Below are positions 37,707 through 47,288 of a DNA stretch of 64,000 nucleotides, piece by piece. Location: contig NZ_JAPCIA010000001.1 of the NCBI RefSeq assembly GCF_026107375.2, positions 2,418,001 to 2,482,000 of the forward strand, read 5' to 3'. Source of the stretch: Sphingomonas sp. BT-65 (GTDB taxonomy: Bacteria; Pseudomonadota; Alphaproteobacteria; Sphingomonadales; Sphingomonadaceae). The notes under the pieces were generated by a model. That model was not told the origin of the DNA, ran no database searches, and saw nothing but the letters and a program-made list of their open reading frames with translations. Position numbers and translations under genes: made by a program. Position 1 is the stretch's first letter. Every line of letters starts with the position of its first letter.

Positions 37707-38492
37707 ATGAAGATCGCGTCCTGGAACATCAACTCCGTCCGCTTCCGCATGGAGATCGTCGAGAAATTCCTCCGCGAGGAGGCGCCCGATATCTTGTGCC
37801 TGCAGGAAACCAAGGTGATCGACGGGGATTTCCCCCACGCCCCGCTGCGCGCGCTGGGCTATGATCACATCATCATCCACGGCCAGCGCATGCATCACGG
37901 CGTCGCGATCGTCAGCCGCGTGCCGGTGACCGAGGACGACCGGCTCGACTGGCAGGCCAATGGCGAGGCACGGCATGTCGGGGTGCGCCTGGCGAACGGC
38001 GTGCGGCTCGAGAATGTCTATGTGCCGGCCGGCGGCGACATTCCCGACCGCAACGTGAACCCCAAATTCGGGCAGAAGCTCGATTTCGTCGAGCGAATGA
38101 CGCGCTGGTCCGAAGGGCTCGGCGATCTGCCGGTGATCCTGACCGGCGACTTCAACATCGCCCCGCTCGAATGCGACGTGTGGAGCCACAAGCAGCTGCT
38201 CGACGTGGTCAGTCACACGCCGATCGAGGTCGCGGCGCTCGCACGGCTGCAGGCGGCGAACGACTGGGTCGATCTCGGCCGCACGTTCATCCCCGCGCCG
38301 GAGCGTTGCTTTACCTGGTGGAGCTATCGCGCCAAGGACTGGGCGGCATCCGACCGCGGGCGGCGGCTCGACCATATGTGGGCGAGCAAGGATGTGGCCG
38401 CCAAGGCGACCGCGCACCGCGTGTGCGAACCGTGCCGCGGCTGGCTCAAGCCGTCGGATCACGTACCGATCATCACCGAGTTCGACTTTTGA
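37707..38492 (+). CDS. xth: Exodeoxyribonuclease III
   Basis: An AP endonuclease/3'-5' exonuclease for base-excision repair, 261 residues. It has [20 protein letters not shown] (metal Glu), [10 protein letters not shown], and the catalytic His region [16 protein letters not shown]. All catalytic residues appear present. Its TGA overlaps the TTG start of ribA. Confidence 0.96.
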   Translation: MKIASWNINSVRFRMEIVEKFLREEAPDILCLQETKVIDGDFPHAPLRALGYDHIIIHGQRMHHGVAIVSRVPVTEDDRLDWQANGEARHVGVRLANGVRLENVYVPAGGDIPDRNVNPKFGQKLDFVERMTRWSEGLGDLPVILTGDFNIAPLECDVWSHKQLLDVVSHTPIEVAALARLQAANDWVDLGRTFIPAPERCFTWWSYRAKDWAASDRGRRLDHMWASKDVAAKATAHRVCEPCRGWLKPSDHVPIITEFDF

Positions 38493-39547
38493 GCGATCCA
38501 CGCGCCGCCGCTCGCGCGATCGACGCGCTGCGCCGGGGATGGCCGATCGCGATCCGTGGCGCGGCGGGCACACTGTCCCTGCTCGCGATCGAGACCGCGG
38601 ATGCCGCGCGGCTTGCCGAATTCGACCCCGCCGGAACCGCGCCGGTGCTGCTTTCGGCCGGACGCGCCGCGACGCTCAAGCTCGCCAACCAGCGCGATGC
38701 CGCGACGCCCGACGCGCCGGTGCTCGTCGAACGCGCACCGTGGCTCGATTTCGACGGCGCGGTGGCGCTCGCCGATCCGCAGCTCGACCTTGCCACGCCG
38801 TTCAAGGGGCCGTTCCGTGCGGTCCCGGTGCCGACTCCCGATGCTGCGGCGGCGGCGCTGCGGCTGGCGCGGATCGCGGGTCTGCTCCCCGCTTTCTTCG
38901 CGCGCCAGGACGAGGCCGGGGAGGCAATCACCCCTGCGGATATCGACGCGCATGAGGATCCCGCGCGGCTGCGCATCGTCACCCGCGCGCGCCTGCCGGT
39001 GGCTGGGGCAGAGAACGCCGAGATCGTCGCCTTCCGCACCCCGGAGTCGCCCGACGAGCATGTCGCGCTTCTGATCGGCCAGCCGACCGGCGCGCCACCG
39101 CTGGTGCGCCTGCATAGCGAGTGCCTGACCGGCGATGTGCTCGGCAGCCTCAAATGCGATTGCGGGCCGCAGCTGCACGCCGCGATCCACGCCATTGCCG
39201 AGAGCGGCTGGGGCATCCTGCTCTATCTGCGGCAGGAGGGGCGCGGGATCGGGCTGATCAATAAACTGCGCGCCTATGCGCTGCAGGATCAAGGGTTCGA
39301 CACGGTCGACGCCAACACCCGGCTGGGGTTCGCGGTCGATGCGCGCGACTTCGGCGTCGCGGGGCGGATGCTCAAACTGCTGGGTCAGGATCGCATCCGG
39401 CTGCTGACCAACAACCCCGAGAAGGTCGCGGGGCTCGAAGCCGCGGGAATCGCGGTTGCCGAACGCGTGCCGCACAAACTGCCGCCCAACCCGCACAATG
39501 AACGCTATCTCGCGACCAAACGCGACCGCACTGGACACCAGCTCTAG
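38489..39547 (+). CDS. ribA: GTP cyclohydrolase II with N-terminal extension
   Basis: Catalyses the first committed step of riboflavin synthesis, opening GTP. The C-terminal 200 residues hold the core: [21 protein letters not shown] with the zinc Cys triad, [11 protein letters not shown] and [11 protein letters not shown]. About 140 extra N-terminal residues lack the DHBP synthase motifs but keep a weak RibB-like shape, as in some other alphaproteobacterial RibA proteins. The inferred start is TTG at 38489, overlapping the xth stop (TTGA). ribB, ribD and ribE are not in the window. Confidence 0.92.
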   Translation: MSDPRAAARAIDALRRGWPIAIRGAAGTLSLLAIETADAARLAEFDPAGTAPVLLSAGRAATLKLANQRDAATPDAPVLVERAPWLDFDGAVALADPQLDLATPFKGPFRAVPVPTPDAAAAALRLARIAGLLPAFFARQDEAGEAITPADIDAHEDPARLRIVTRARLPVAGAENAEIVAFRTPESPDEHVALLIGQPTGAPPLVRLHSECLTGDVLGSLKCDCGPQLHAAIHAIAESGWGILLYLRQEGRGIGLINKLRAYALQDQGFDTVDANTRLGFAVDARDFGVAGRMLKLLGQDRIRLLTNNPEKVAGLEAAGIAVAERVPHKLPPNPHNERYLATKRDRTGHQL

Positions 39548-39978
39548 TGCGCTACTACCTCGACGCCGAGTTCAACGGGTTCGGCGGACCGTTGATCGCG
39601 CTCGCGCTGGCGCCCGAGGATGGCAGCGCTCCCTTCTACGCCGCGCTGCCTTGCCCCGATCCGACCCCTTGGGTGGCGGCGCACGTCCTACCCGTACTGG
39701 GCACCGAGCCGATCGCGCGCGCGGCGTTTGGCCAGGCCATGACTGCCTATCTCGCCGGCGACCCCGATCCGGTGCTGATCGCCGACTGGCCCGAGGATAT
39801 CGCCCACGCTGCGATGGCGCTGATCGCGCGGCCGGGATACCGGCATCCAATCGCACGCATCACCTTCGAGCTGTGCGACGCACCGGGCTTCGACGCCGCG
39901 GTAACGAGCGCTGTACCGCACAATGCGCTCGAGGATGCCATCGCGCTGCGCGAATTCATGCTCACGCGCGGCTGCTAG
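39547..39978 (+). CDS. 3'-5' exoribonuclease, Rv2179c-like
   Basis: A 143-residue RNase H-fold exonuclease of the Rv2179c type: the DxE pair is in MRYYLDAEFNGFGG and the HxxxxD pair in AVPHNALEDAIALREF. Rv2179c is a mycobacterial exoribonuclease with the same DEDDh layout. The GTG start overlaps the ribA stop (TAGTG), so it is translated with xth and ribA. Its TAG stop overlaps the HAD gene stop on the opposite strand. Confidence 0.83.
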   Translation: MRYYLDAEFNGFGGPLIALALAPEDGSAPFYAALPCPDPTPWVAAHVLPVLGTEPIARAAFGQAMTAYLAGDPDPVLIADWPEDIAHAAMALIARPGYRHPIARITFELCDAPGFDAAVTSAVPHNALEDAIALREFMLTRGC

Positions 39979-40649
39979 GCGAGCAGCCGGGCAACCTCGC
40001 CGAAATCATGGGCGATGTCGTGGACGCCGATCGCACGCAGCCGCTCGTCATGCCCGACGCCGCAATGGCTGCCCGCGCAAAGCCCGATGACATGCGCGCC
40101 CGAGGCGACCGCGCCGGTGGCGCCGACCGGCGAATCCTCGAGGATCGCGCAGCGCGCGATGTCGACGCCGAGCGCATCCGCGGCATGGAGATAGACGTCC
40201 GGCGCAGGCTTGCCGCGCTGCACATGCTCGCGGCCACTGAAGATCTTGTCGCCAAACGCGTCGCGGATGCCGAGATGGTCGAGATGCGTGGTGATCCACT
40301 CAGTCGAACTCGACGAGGCGATTGCGCGGGGCAATGACTCGGGCAGCGCGTGGATGAACGCGATCGCGCCGGCAACCGCGGCGATCCCCTCGGCAAGCGC
40401 GCGGGCGTTCTCGGCCTCGCGCGCGGGATAATAATCCTCGGGCAGCGGACGCTCGATCCAGCGCTCGATCGCCTCGATAAAGTCGGTACCCGCCAGCCCC
40501 ATGAAGTTCGCCATCGAGTCTTCGGGCGTGGTGGGATGGCCGATCGAGGTCAGATATTCGGCGATGTGGCGGTTGCCGTCATATTCGCTTTCGAGCAGCA
40601 CGCCGTCGAAATCGAAGATCAGCGCATCGAAGCGGATCGCGAGGCTCAT
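39975..40649 (-). CDS. HAD family phosphatase
   Basis: A 224-residue haloacid dehalogenase-like phosphatase, beta-phosphoglucomutase/YfnB-like group. The nucleophile motif DFDGVLLESE, the Thr/Ser-region ASSSSTEWI, and EDSPVGATGAVASG with the metal Asp are present. The substrate is unknown. Its ATG overlaps the yggS stop (ATGA), and its stop overlaps that of the exoribonuclease gene on the other strand. Confidence 0.9.
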   Translation of the reverse strand: MSLAIRFDALIFDFDGVLLESEYDGNRHIAEYLTSIGHPTTPEDSMANFMGLAGTDFIEAIERWIERPLPEDYYPAREAENARALAEGIAAVAGAIAFIHALPESLPRAIASSSSTEWITTHLDHLGIRDAFGDKIFSGREHVQRGKPAPDVYLHAADALGVDIARCAILEDSPVGATGAVASGAHVIGLCAGSHCGVGHDERLRAIGVHDIAHDFGEVARLLA

Positions 40650-41314
40650 GCGCGCGCTCCGAACAGCGCAGTCCCGACACGGACATGCGTCGCGCCGATC
40701 GTCACCGCGGTCTCGAAATCGTCCGACATGCCCATGCTGAGACCGGCGAGGCCATTGTCGCGCGCGAGTTTGGCCAGCAATGCGAAATAGGGTGCTGCCT
40801 CGACCCTGAGCGGCGGGACGGCCATCAGGCCGGCGAGCGGAAGGGCCGCGGCGCGCGCTTCGGCGAGCAACGCCGGCAGATCGGCGGCCGCGCATCCGCC
40901 CTTTTGCGGCTCATTGCCGATATTGACCTGGATGAAGCAGGGCGGGCGGCGATCGGCCTTGTCCATCGCCCTGGCCAGCGCCGCGACCAGCGACGGGCGA
41001 TCGACCGAGTGGATCGCGTCGAACAGCGCCACCGCATCCTCGGCCTTGTTCGACTGAAGCTGGCCGACGAGGTGGAGTTCGACTCCGACCGTTTCCTCAC
41101 GCAGCGCGGGCCATTTCGCTGCCGCCTCCTGCACACGATTCTCGCCGAACGCGCGCTGGCCCGCCGCGATCAGGGGCCGGATCGCGTCCGCCTCGTGCGT
41201 CTTCGAGATGGCGATGAGTGTGATATCGCCGGAATCGCGAGCGGCGATCTTCGCAGCGCGGGCGATTCGTTGGTGGATGGCGGAGAGGCGCGAGTCGGCG
41301 GTGTCGAATGACAT
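40646..41314 (-). CDS. yggS: YggS-type PLP homeostasis protein
   Basis: A 222-residue PLP-binding protein of the YggS/PROSC (PLPBP) family that keeps free PLP and amino acid pools balanced. The PLP Lys is in LIAISKTHEADAI, followed by RAFGENRVQEAAAKW, HLVGQLQSNKAEDAV and SMGMSDDFETAV. No Arg-type racemase domain is present. It shares its divergent 22-bp intergenic gap with the thiE-like gene, so both promoters must lie inside coding DNA. Confidence 0.94.
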   Translation of the reverse strand: MSFDTADSRLSAIHQRIARAAKIAARDSGDITLIAISKTHEADAIRPLIAAGQRAFGENRVQEAAAKWPALREETVGVELHLVGQLQSNKAEDAVALFDAIHSVDRPSLVAALARAMDKADRRPPCFIQVNIGNEPQKGGCAAADLPALLAEARAAALPLAGLMAVPPLRVEAAPYFALLAKLARDNGLAGLSMGMSDDFETAVTIGATHVRVGTALFGARA

Positions 41315-41336
41315 GCGCGCGGCTATAGGAGGGGCG

Positions 41337-41894
41337 ATGCGCCGCCGCCACCCCTCCCGCACCCGCGAACTGCCGCGCCGCTGGCTGATGACCGATCCGC
41401 GCATGGGCGACGCGCTGTGGGATGCACTGGCGGCGCTGCCGCGCGGGTCGGGCGTGATCCTGCGGCACTATGCGTTGGGCAGCGAGGCGCGCCGGGCGCT
41501 GTTTGCGAGGGTCCGGGACATCGCCCGGCGCCGGGGCTTCATTCTCGTGGTTGGGGGACGCGAAATGCCCGGAGGCCGTGGCACTGCAAGTCATGGCCGG
41601 CACCGTGGCGCGCGCACCGCCCCCGCACATTCGCGCCGTGAAGCGATCACCGCGATCCGCGCCGGGGCGGAGCTGCTGTTCGTGTCTCCAGTCCACCCGA
41701 CTCGCTCGCACCCGGGCGCCCGCGCCTTGGGGGCGGTGCGGCTCGGACTGATGATTCGCGACCTCGGCGTGCCGGTGATCGCGCTCGGCGGCATGGACGA
41801 ACGGCGCTGGCGTGCGCTCAGGCCGCTAGACGTTCATGGATGGGCGGGAATCGACGCGTGGATGCGTCAGAAACGGATCGCGGTGCCGACATAG
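41337..41894 (+). CDS. Thiamine phosphate synthase-like protein (ThiE/TenI)
   Basis: A 185-residue TIM-barrel protein similar to ThiE/TenI: RELPRRWLMTDPRMGD, GVILRHYALGSEARR, AHSRREAITAIRAGAELLFVSPVHPT and VPVIALGGMDERRWRAL. It is shorter than typical ThiE (about 210) and keeps only part of the pyrimidine pyrophosphate site, so a TenI-like or divergent role is possible. AGGAGGGGCG precedes the ATG at 41337. Its 3' end overlaps the next minus-strand gene by 28 bp. Confidence 0.78.
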   Translation: MRRRHPSRTRELPRRWLMTDPRMGDALWDALAALPRGSGVILRHYALGSEARRALFARVRDIARRRGFILVVGGREMPGGRGTASHGRHRGARTAPAHSRREAITAIRAGAELLFVSPVHPTRSHPGARALGAVRLGLMIRDLGVPVIALGGMDERRWRALRPLDVHGWAGIDAWMRQKRIAVPT

Positions 41895-42589
41895 ACCGCC
41901 TGGCTGTCGCGCCGGTTGTCGGTCAGCTGCGGCAGGCGGTTCTCTTCGGACTTGTAGCGCACGCCCGCGGTGAGATCGAGGTTGCGGGTCAGCGAATAGG
42001 AGCCGCCGACATCGATCGAATAGTTGGGATCGGCGGCGATCAGGCGCGGCGTTCCCTCGAGCGGACGCTCGGTCGCGGCCTTGATCCGGCCCGAGGCGCG
42101 CTTGCCGGTATAGGTGACGCCCAGATCGAGCGCCTCGCGGCTGCCCGGCTGGCCGGCCAGGTCGAGCTTCGAGAGATCGCCCGAGATGGCGAAGCGCTTC
42201 CAGCCCACCGACACGCCAAGATTATAGGCGATCGGCTGCAGCGTGACCGAGGCGGGCGCCGCGGCGCCGAGATCGGCGACCGCCGCGATCGGCCGCGGGT
42301 TGCGCGCGCGCACCGCGACGGTGACGCTGCGGCTGGCCGACCTTGCTGAATCGGCCGGGGTGAAGCGGAAGCCGCTGCCCGACAGCCCGGCGCGGGCAAG
42401 CGCCGCGGCGAGCTTGGGATCGGCCGCAGCGGGGGTGAAGGTGCCGATGCTGGCGATCGAAACCGCGCGTTTCTGCGCGATTCGCTGCTGCTGGGGTGTG
42501 GTCTGGGCAAGAAGCGCGGGCGCGACGACGAGGCCGGCTGCGCCCAGCGCGCCGATCCCGATGCCAGTCGTGAGTCGCCGAACGCTCAT
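41867..42589 (-). CDS. Predicted outer-membrane beta-barrel protein
   Basis: A 240-residue exported protein with a signal peptide (MSVRRLTTGIGIGALGAAGLVV...LLAQ). After a linker, alternating strands end in YVGTAIRF, a C-terminal Phe as in many outer-membrane barrels. The second half has paired stretches (SYSLTRNLDLTAGVRYKSEEN) typical of OM porin-like strands. I do not recognise a named family. The ATG at 42589 follows AGGGGTTGAA; longer upstream frames are not supported. It overlaps the thiE-like gene end. Confidence 0.75.
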   Translation of the reverse strand: MSVRRLTTGIGIGALGAAGLVVAPALLAQTTPQQQRIAQKRAVSIASIGTFTPAAADPKLAAALARAGLSGSGFRFTPADSARSASRSVTVAVRARNPRPIAAVADLGAAAPASVTLQPIAYNLGVSVGWKRFAISGDLSKLDLAGQPGSREALDLGVTYTGKRASGRIKAATERPLEGTPRLIAADPNYSIDVGGSYSLTRNLDLTAGVRYKSEENRLPQLTDNRRDSQAVYVGTAIRF

Positions 42590-42695
42590 TTCAACCCCTA
42601 CCGTGCCTAGCCGCCTACCATGATTCGGCCGCAATGTTCCACCGGCGGAATCGCTTTTTACTCCGACTGTTGCACAAGGCGCACAGCGCCAACGC

Positions 42696-42723
42696 TTGCG
42701 GCGGACGCATGACCATCTATAGA
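42696..42723 (+). promoter_or_regulatory. Sigma-70-like promoter of DUF3576-leuS operon
   Basis: TTGCGG (42696-42701) and TATAGA (42718-42723) are separated by 16 bp and lie 38 bp upstream of the DUF3576 ATG, in the divergent 172-bp gap. The expected start point is near 42730. Confidence 0.6.
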
Positions 42724-42761
42724 TGCTCGCGATCCATAGAGTTTCCCATAGGAAGATGCCG

Positions 42762-43211
42762 ATGAACCGCCTGTTGCGCACCGCGATCCTGGGCAGCGTT
42801 GCCCTGAGCATGACGGCGTCGCTCGCCGCGTGCGGCCGCGGCGGGGACCGTCCGCGCGCGGATCTCGCCGCGTCGAAGGTGACGACGATCGGCGTCAACG
42901 CCTATCTGTGGCGCGCGTCGCTCGACACCATCTCGTTCATGCCGATCGTGCAGACCGATTCGAACGGCGGCGTGATCGTCACCGACTGGTATGTGAACCC
43001 GAACCTGCAGACCGAGCGGATGAAGGTGACGATCGCCATCCTCGACCAGGATCTGCGCGCCGACGCACTCCGCGTCGCCGCGGTGCGGCAGGTCAACCGG
43101 AACGGCCAGTGGGTGGATTCCCCGGTCGAAGCGGCGACCGTGCAGAAGCTCGAGGACATCATCCTCACGCGCGCACGCGACCTGCGCCGCGCCGCGATCG
43201 TCGGGGATTGA
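42762..43211 (+). CDS. DUF3576 lipoprotein
   Basis: A 149-residue lipoprotein with the lipobox LAAC ([15 protein letters not shown]). The body [24 protein letters not shown] pattern and [17 protein letters not shown] are typical of DUF3576, a family that precedes leuS in many alphaproteobacteria. Its function is unknown; the position next to lptE suggests the envelope. The ATG at 42762 has AGGA at the right distance; ATG at 42756 lies too close to it. Confidence 0.9.
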   Translation: MNRLLRTAILGSVALSMTASLAACGRGGDRPRADLAASKVTTIGVNAYLWRASLDTISFMPIVQTDSNGGVIVTDWYVNPNLQTERMKVTIAILDQDLRADALRVAAVRQVNRNGQWVDSPVEAATVQKLEDIILTRARDLRRAAIVGD

Positions 43212-43255
43212 AAGCGGGCGGGACGGCCCGCTGCTACGGAAATGAAGGAACAAAC

Positions 43256-45760
43256 GTGTCGCGGTTCAACGCGCTGAAAGCCGATTCCGCGTGGCAGAAG
43301 CTGTGGGAAGAACGCCGCACCTTCGCCGCGGACGATCATTCGCCCAAGCCCAAGTCCTATGTGCTCGAGATGTTCCCTTATCCCTCGGGGCGCATCCATA
43401 TGGGGCATGTCCGCAACTATACGATGGGCGACGTGCTGACGCGCTATCGGCGGATGCGCGGCATGGAGGTGCTCCACCCGATGGGCTGGGACGCGTTCGG
43501 CATGCCGGCCGAGAATGCCGCGATGGAGAAGAAGGTCCACCCCGGCGCCTGGACGCGCGAGAATATCGCGACGATGCGCGCGCAGCTGAAGCGCCTCGGC
43601 CTAGCGATCGACTGGAGCCGCGAGCTGGCGACGTGCGAGCCCGATTATTACGGGCACGAGCAGGCACTGTTCCTCGATCTGTTTGAAAACGGCCTGGTCT
43701 ATCGCAAGGAATCGACGGTCAACTGGGACCCGGTCGACATGACCGTGCTCGCCAACGAGCAGGTGATCGACGGCCGCGGCTGGCGCTCGGGCGCGCTGGT
43801 CGAGAAGAAGAAGCTGAACCAGTGGTTCCTCAGGATCACCGACTTCGCCGACGAGCTGCTGACGGGCTTGGACGGCCTCGACAAATGGCCGGACAAGGTG
43901 CGGCTGATGCAGGAGAACTGGATCGGCAAGTCCGAGGGCCTGCAGTTCCGGTTCAAGCTTTCCGACGGCGAGGAGGTGGAGGTGTTCACCACCCGCCCCG
44001 ACACGATCTTCGGATCGAGCTTCGTGGCGATCGCTGCGGATCATCCGATCGCAAAGGCGCTGGCCGAGAAGGAGCCGGCGGTCGCGGCGTTCGTCGCCCA
44101 GTGCAAGCTCGGCGGCACCACCGCGGCCGAGCTGGAGACACAGGAGAAGCTCGGCTTCGACACCGGCATCCGTGCGATCCATCCCTTTGATCCCGCTTGG
44201 GAATTGCCGGTCTATATCGCGAATTTCGTGCTGATGGACTATGGCACCGGCGCGGTGTTCGGCGTGCCGGCGCACGACCAGCGCGACTTCGAATTCGCGA
44301 CCAAATACGGGCTGCCGATCCGCCGCGTCGTCTCCGACGGCGACAAGACCGCGCCCGAATTCGGCGATTCAGAGGCGTATAGCGGCCCCGGCACGCTGGT
44401 GAACTCGCACTTCCTCGACGGGATGGACGTGCCCGACGCCAAGCGCGAGGTGATCACCTGCGCGGAGGCTGGCGGCTGGGGCACGGGCACCACCGTCTGG
44501 CGGCTGCGCGACTGGGGCGTCTCACGCCAGCGCTATTGGGGCACGCCGATCCCGATCATCCATTGCGAGAGCTGCGGCGTGGTCCCCGCGCCACGCGAGT
44601 CGCTGCCGATCGTGCTGCCAGAGGACGTCTCGTTCGACATCCCCGGCAACCCGCTCGACCGGCATCCGAGCTGGCGCCAGGTCGACTGCCCGAGCTGCGG
44701 CAAGCCGGCGCGGCGCGAGACCGATACGCTCGACACCTTCGTCGATTCGAGCTGGTATTTCATCCGCTTCGCCAGCCAGCCCGGCGACAAGCCGTTCGAC
44801 CGCGCGATCGCCGAGCAGTGGCTGCCGGTGAACCAATATATCGGCGGGGTCGAGCATGCGATCCTGCACCTGCTCTACGCCCGTTTCTGGACCCGCGCGC
44901 TCAAGCACATCGGCATGATCGACGTCGCCGAGCCGTTCGCCGGGCTGTTCACCCAGGGCATGGTGACTCATGAGACCTATAAGGCCGCGGACGGCCGCTG
45001 GCTGTCGCCGGGCGAAGTGGCGCGCAAGGGCGAGATCTGGGTCGAGGCATCGAATGACGCGCCGGTGACCACCGGTCGCATCGAGAAGATGTCCAAGTCC
45101 AAGAAGAACACCGTCGATCCCGAGCCGATCGTTGACCAATATGGCGCCGACGCGGTGCGCTGGTTCGTGCTGTCGGACTCGCCGCCCGAGCGCGACCTCG
45201 AGTGGACCGAGAACGGGATCGAAGGCGCATGGCGCTTCGTCCAGCGGCTGTGGCGCCTGTTCGACGGGCTCGGGACCTGGGAGGGCGAGGACAAGCCGCT
45301 CGACCGCAAGCTGCACCAGACCATCGCCGGGGTCGCCGCCGACATCGAATCGCTACAGTTCAACAAGGCGGTGGCCAAGCTCTATGAGCTGGTAAACGCG
45401 ATCGAAAAGGCCCCGCCCAGCGCGTCGCGCGCCGAGGCGATCCGCACGATCATCCTGCTCGCCGCGCCGATGACCCCGCACCTCGCCGAGGAAGCCTGGG
45501 CGGCGATGGGCAATGACGGCCTGATCGCCGACGCCGAATGGCCGCAGGTCGACCCGGCACTGCTGATCGAGGACGAGGTGACGATCGCGCTCCAGGTCAA
45601 CGGCAAGCTGCGCGACACGGTGAAGGCGGCGAAGGGCGAAGCGAAGGACGCGCTGGAGGCGATGGCCTTGGCAAATCCCAATGTGCAGCGCATTCTGGAC
45701 GGCGCGTCCCCCCGAAAGGTGATCGTGGTGCCCGACCGTCTGGTGAACATCGTCGCATGA
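43256..45760 (+). CDS. leuS: Leucine--tRNA ligase
   Basis: Charges tRNA-Leu. The 834-residue class I synthetase has HIGH ([11 protein letters not shown]), the editing CP1 domain ([36 protein letters not shown]) and KMSKS ([12 protein letters not shown]). The zinc-binding CxxC pairs are seen ([15 protein letters not shown]). The GTG start at 43256 follows AAGGA. It is followed by lptE in an ATGA overlap. Confidence 0.98.
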   Translation: MSRFNALKADSAWQKLWEERRTFAADDHSPKPKSYVLEMFPYPSGRIHMGHVRNYTMGDVLTRYRRMRGMEVLHPMGWDAFGMPAENAAMEKKVHPGAWTRENIATMRAQLKRLGLAIDWSRELATCEPDYYGHEQALFLDLFENGLVYRKESTVNWDPVDMTVLANEQVIDGRGWRSGALVEKKKLNQWFLRITDFADELLTGLDGLDKWPDKVRLMQENWIGKSEGLQFRFKLSDGEEVEVFTTRPDTIFGSSFVAIAADHPIAKALAEKEPAVAAFVAQCKLGGTTAAELETQEKLGFDTGIRAIHPFDPAWELPVYIANFVLMDYGTGAVFGVPAHDQRDFEFATKYGLPIRRVVSDGDKTAPEFGDSEAYSGPGTLVNSHFLDGMDVPDAKREVITCAEAGGWGTGTTVWRLRDWGVSRQRYWGTPIPIIHCESCGVVPAPRESLPIVLPEDVSFDIPGNPLDRHPSWRQVDCPSCGKPARRETDTLDTFVDSSWYFIRFASQPGDKPFDRAIAEQWLPVNQYIGGVEHAILHLLYARFWTRALKHIGMIDVAEPFAGLFTQGMVTHETYKAADGRWLSPGEVARKGEIWVEASNDAPVTTGRIEKMSKSKKNTVDPEPIVDQYGADAVRWFVLSDSPPERDLEWTENGIEGAWRFVQRLWRLFDGLGTWEGEDKPLDRKLHQTIAGVAADIESLQFNKAVAKLYELVNAIEKAPPSASRAEAIRTIILLAAPMTPHLAEEAWAAMGNDGLIADAEWPQVDPALLIEDEVTIALQVNGKLRDTVKAAKGEAKDALEAMALANPNVQRILDGASPRKVIVVPDRLVNIVA

Positions 45761-46269
45761 GGCTCGCTGCGGCCCTGCTCGCGCTTGCCGCGCTTGCGCC
45801 CGCACTCGGCGGCTGCGGCCTGCGCCCGCTCTATGGCGGCGGCGTGGGCGGGCCGGTGCAGACGATGCTCTCGGGGATCGAGGTCGCGCCGATCGAGGGC
45901 GAATCGGGCTGGCTCGTCTCCAATGCGGTGCGCGACCGGATCGAAGCGACGCGCAGCGGCACGCCGGCCTATCGCCTCGAGATCAAGCTCGACGACCGCA
46001 TCGAGGGCCTGGGCGTGCGCCGCGACGACGTGGTGACGCGCGAACGCCGCACCTTGCGTGCGCGCTATCAGCTGATCGAACTCGCCACCGGGCAGACCGT
46101 GCTCGACGCGACCGCAGGTTCGGACGCCGGGATCGACGTCGCCGGCTCCGAATATGCGACGATCGCCGCGGAGAAGAGTGCGCTCGAACGGCTTTCGGGC
46201 ATCGTCGCCGACCAGATCGTCGCGCGCCTCGCCCGCTACGCGCGCTCGACCGAAACCAAGGGCCAATGA
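45757..46269 (+). CDS. lptE: LPS assembly lipoprotein LptE
   Basis: A 170-residue outer-membrane lipoprotein (lipobox LGGCG) that plugs LptD and inserts LPS in the outer leaflet. The sequence matches alphaproteobacterial LptE (RPLYGGG...[24 protein letters not shown]). It lies between leuS and holA with 4-bp overlaps on both sides, the usual alphaproteobacterial arrangement. Confidence 0.92.
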   Translation: MRLAAALLALAALAPALGGCGLRPLYGGGVGGPVQTMLSGIEVAPIEGESGWLVSNAVRDRIEATRSGTPAYRLEIKLDDRIEGLGVRRDDVVTRERRTLRARYQLIELATGQTVLDATAGSDAGIDVAGSEYATIAAEKSALERLSGIVADQIVARLARYARSTETKGQ

Positions 46270-47288
46270 AGGCGAGCGAAGCGCAGATCCGCGCACGGCT
46301 GGACAAGCCGGGCCCGGATATCCGCTTGTACCTGCTCTATGGCCCCGATGAAGCCGGCGCCAACGACCTTGCCGCGCGGCTCGGCCGGGCGATGGGAGCC
46401 GAGGCCGAACGGATCGATATCGAGGGATCATCGCTCAAGGGAAATGCCGGGCGGATCGCCGAGGAAGCGGCATCGCTCTCGCTGTTCGGCGGAGCGCGCT
46501 ACATCCGCGTCAACGGGATCGACGACGATTCGACCGAGGCGGTGCGGCTGCTTCTCGACGCGGAAGTCGCGGGCAACCCGGTCGTCGCCGTGGGCGGCGG
46601 CCTCAAGGGCACCGGGCGGCTGCTCAAGCTGGTGCTCGCGGCGCCCGCGGCGATGGCGCACGCCTGCTATATCCCCGATGCGCGCAGCGCCGCGCAGCTT
46701 GCCGCGGGAATCGCGCGCGAGAACGGCCTGCGGCTGGTCAACGGCGCGGCCGAGCGGCTCGCGGCGCTGTCGGGCGGCGACCGCGCGGTGCTGGCGCGCG
46801 AGATCGAGAAGCTCTCAATCTATCTCGACGCCGCGCCGGACCGGCCGCGCGAGGCCGGGATCGCGGCGCTCGAGGAAATCGGCGCCGACCTCGGCGAGGC
46901 CGAGATGCACAACGCGATCGAGGCCGTGGTCGAGGGACGCGCGGCCGAGATCGGGGTCGAGCTCGCCCGGCTCGAACACGCCGGGGTCTCGGCGATCCCG
47001 CTGCTGCGCCAGCTGGTACGACGGCTGATGAGCCTCGCCGAGATGCGCGCCGATATCGACCGCGGCGCCTCTCCCGACGAAGTGGTCAAGAAATACCGCG
47101 TGTTCTTCAAGGAAGAGATGAGCACCAAGATCGCGCTGCGCCGCTGGACCAGCCCAATGCTGGCCCGCGCCGTCGAGCGCGTGCGCGAGGCCGAGCGTGG
47201 CATGACCCGCGCGGGCGGCAATGCGGGGCAGGTAATCGCCGACGAGGCGTTGGCGACGCTGGCGCGGGCGGCGGCGCGGGCGCGGTGA
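46266..47288 (+). CDS. holA: DNA polymerase III subunit delta
   Basis: The clamp-loader subunit that opens the beta ring, 340 residues. It shows the HolA core (IRLYLLYGPDEAGANDLAARLG, then SLFGGARYIRVNGI and NAIEAVVEGRAAEIGVELARL). It follows lptE by a 4-bp overlap and ends with a GTGA overlap into the next gene. Confidence 0.94.
   Translation: MKASEAQIRARLDKPGPDIRLYLLYGPDEAGANDLAARLGRAMGAEAERIDIEGSSLKGNAGRIAEEAASLSLFGGARYIRVNGIDDDSTEAVRLLLDAEVAGNPVVAVGGGLKGTGRLLKLVLAAPAAMAHACYIPDARSAAQLAAGIARENGLRLVNGAAERLAALSGGDRAVLAREIEKLSIYLDAAPDRPREAGIAALEEIGADLGEAEMHNAIEAVVEGRAAEIGVELARLEHAGVSAIPLLRQLVRRLMSLAEMRADIDRGASPDEVVKKYRVFFKEEMSTKIALRRWTSPMLARAVERVREAERGMTRAGGNAGQVIADEALATLARAAARAR

Noticed and set aside
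43256..45760. A longer leuS frame starting near 42830.
   Set aside because: The upstream part overlaps the DUF3576 gene out of frame; GTG at 43256 has AAGGA and starts the conserved LeuS N-terminus.
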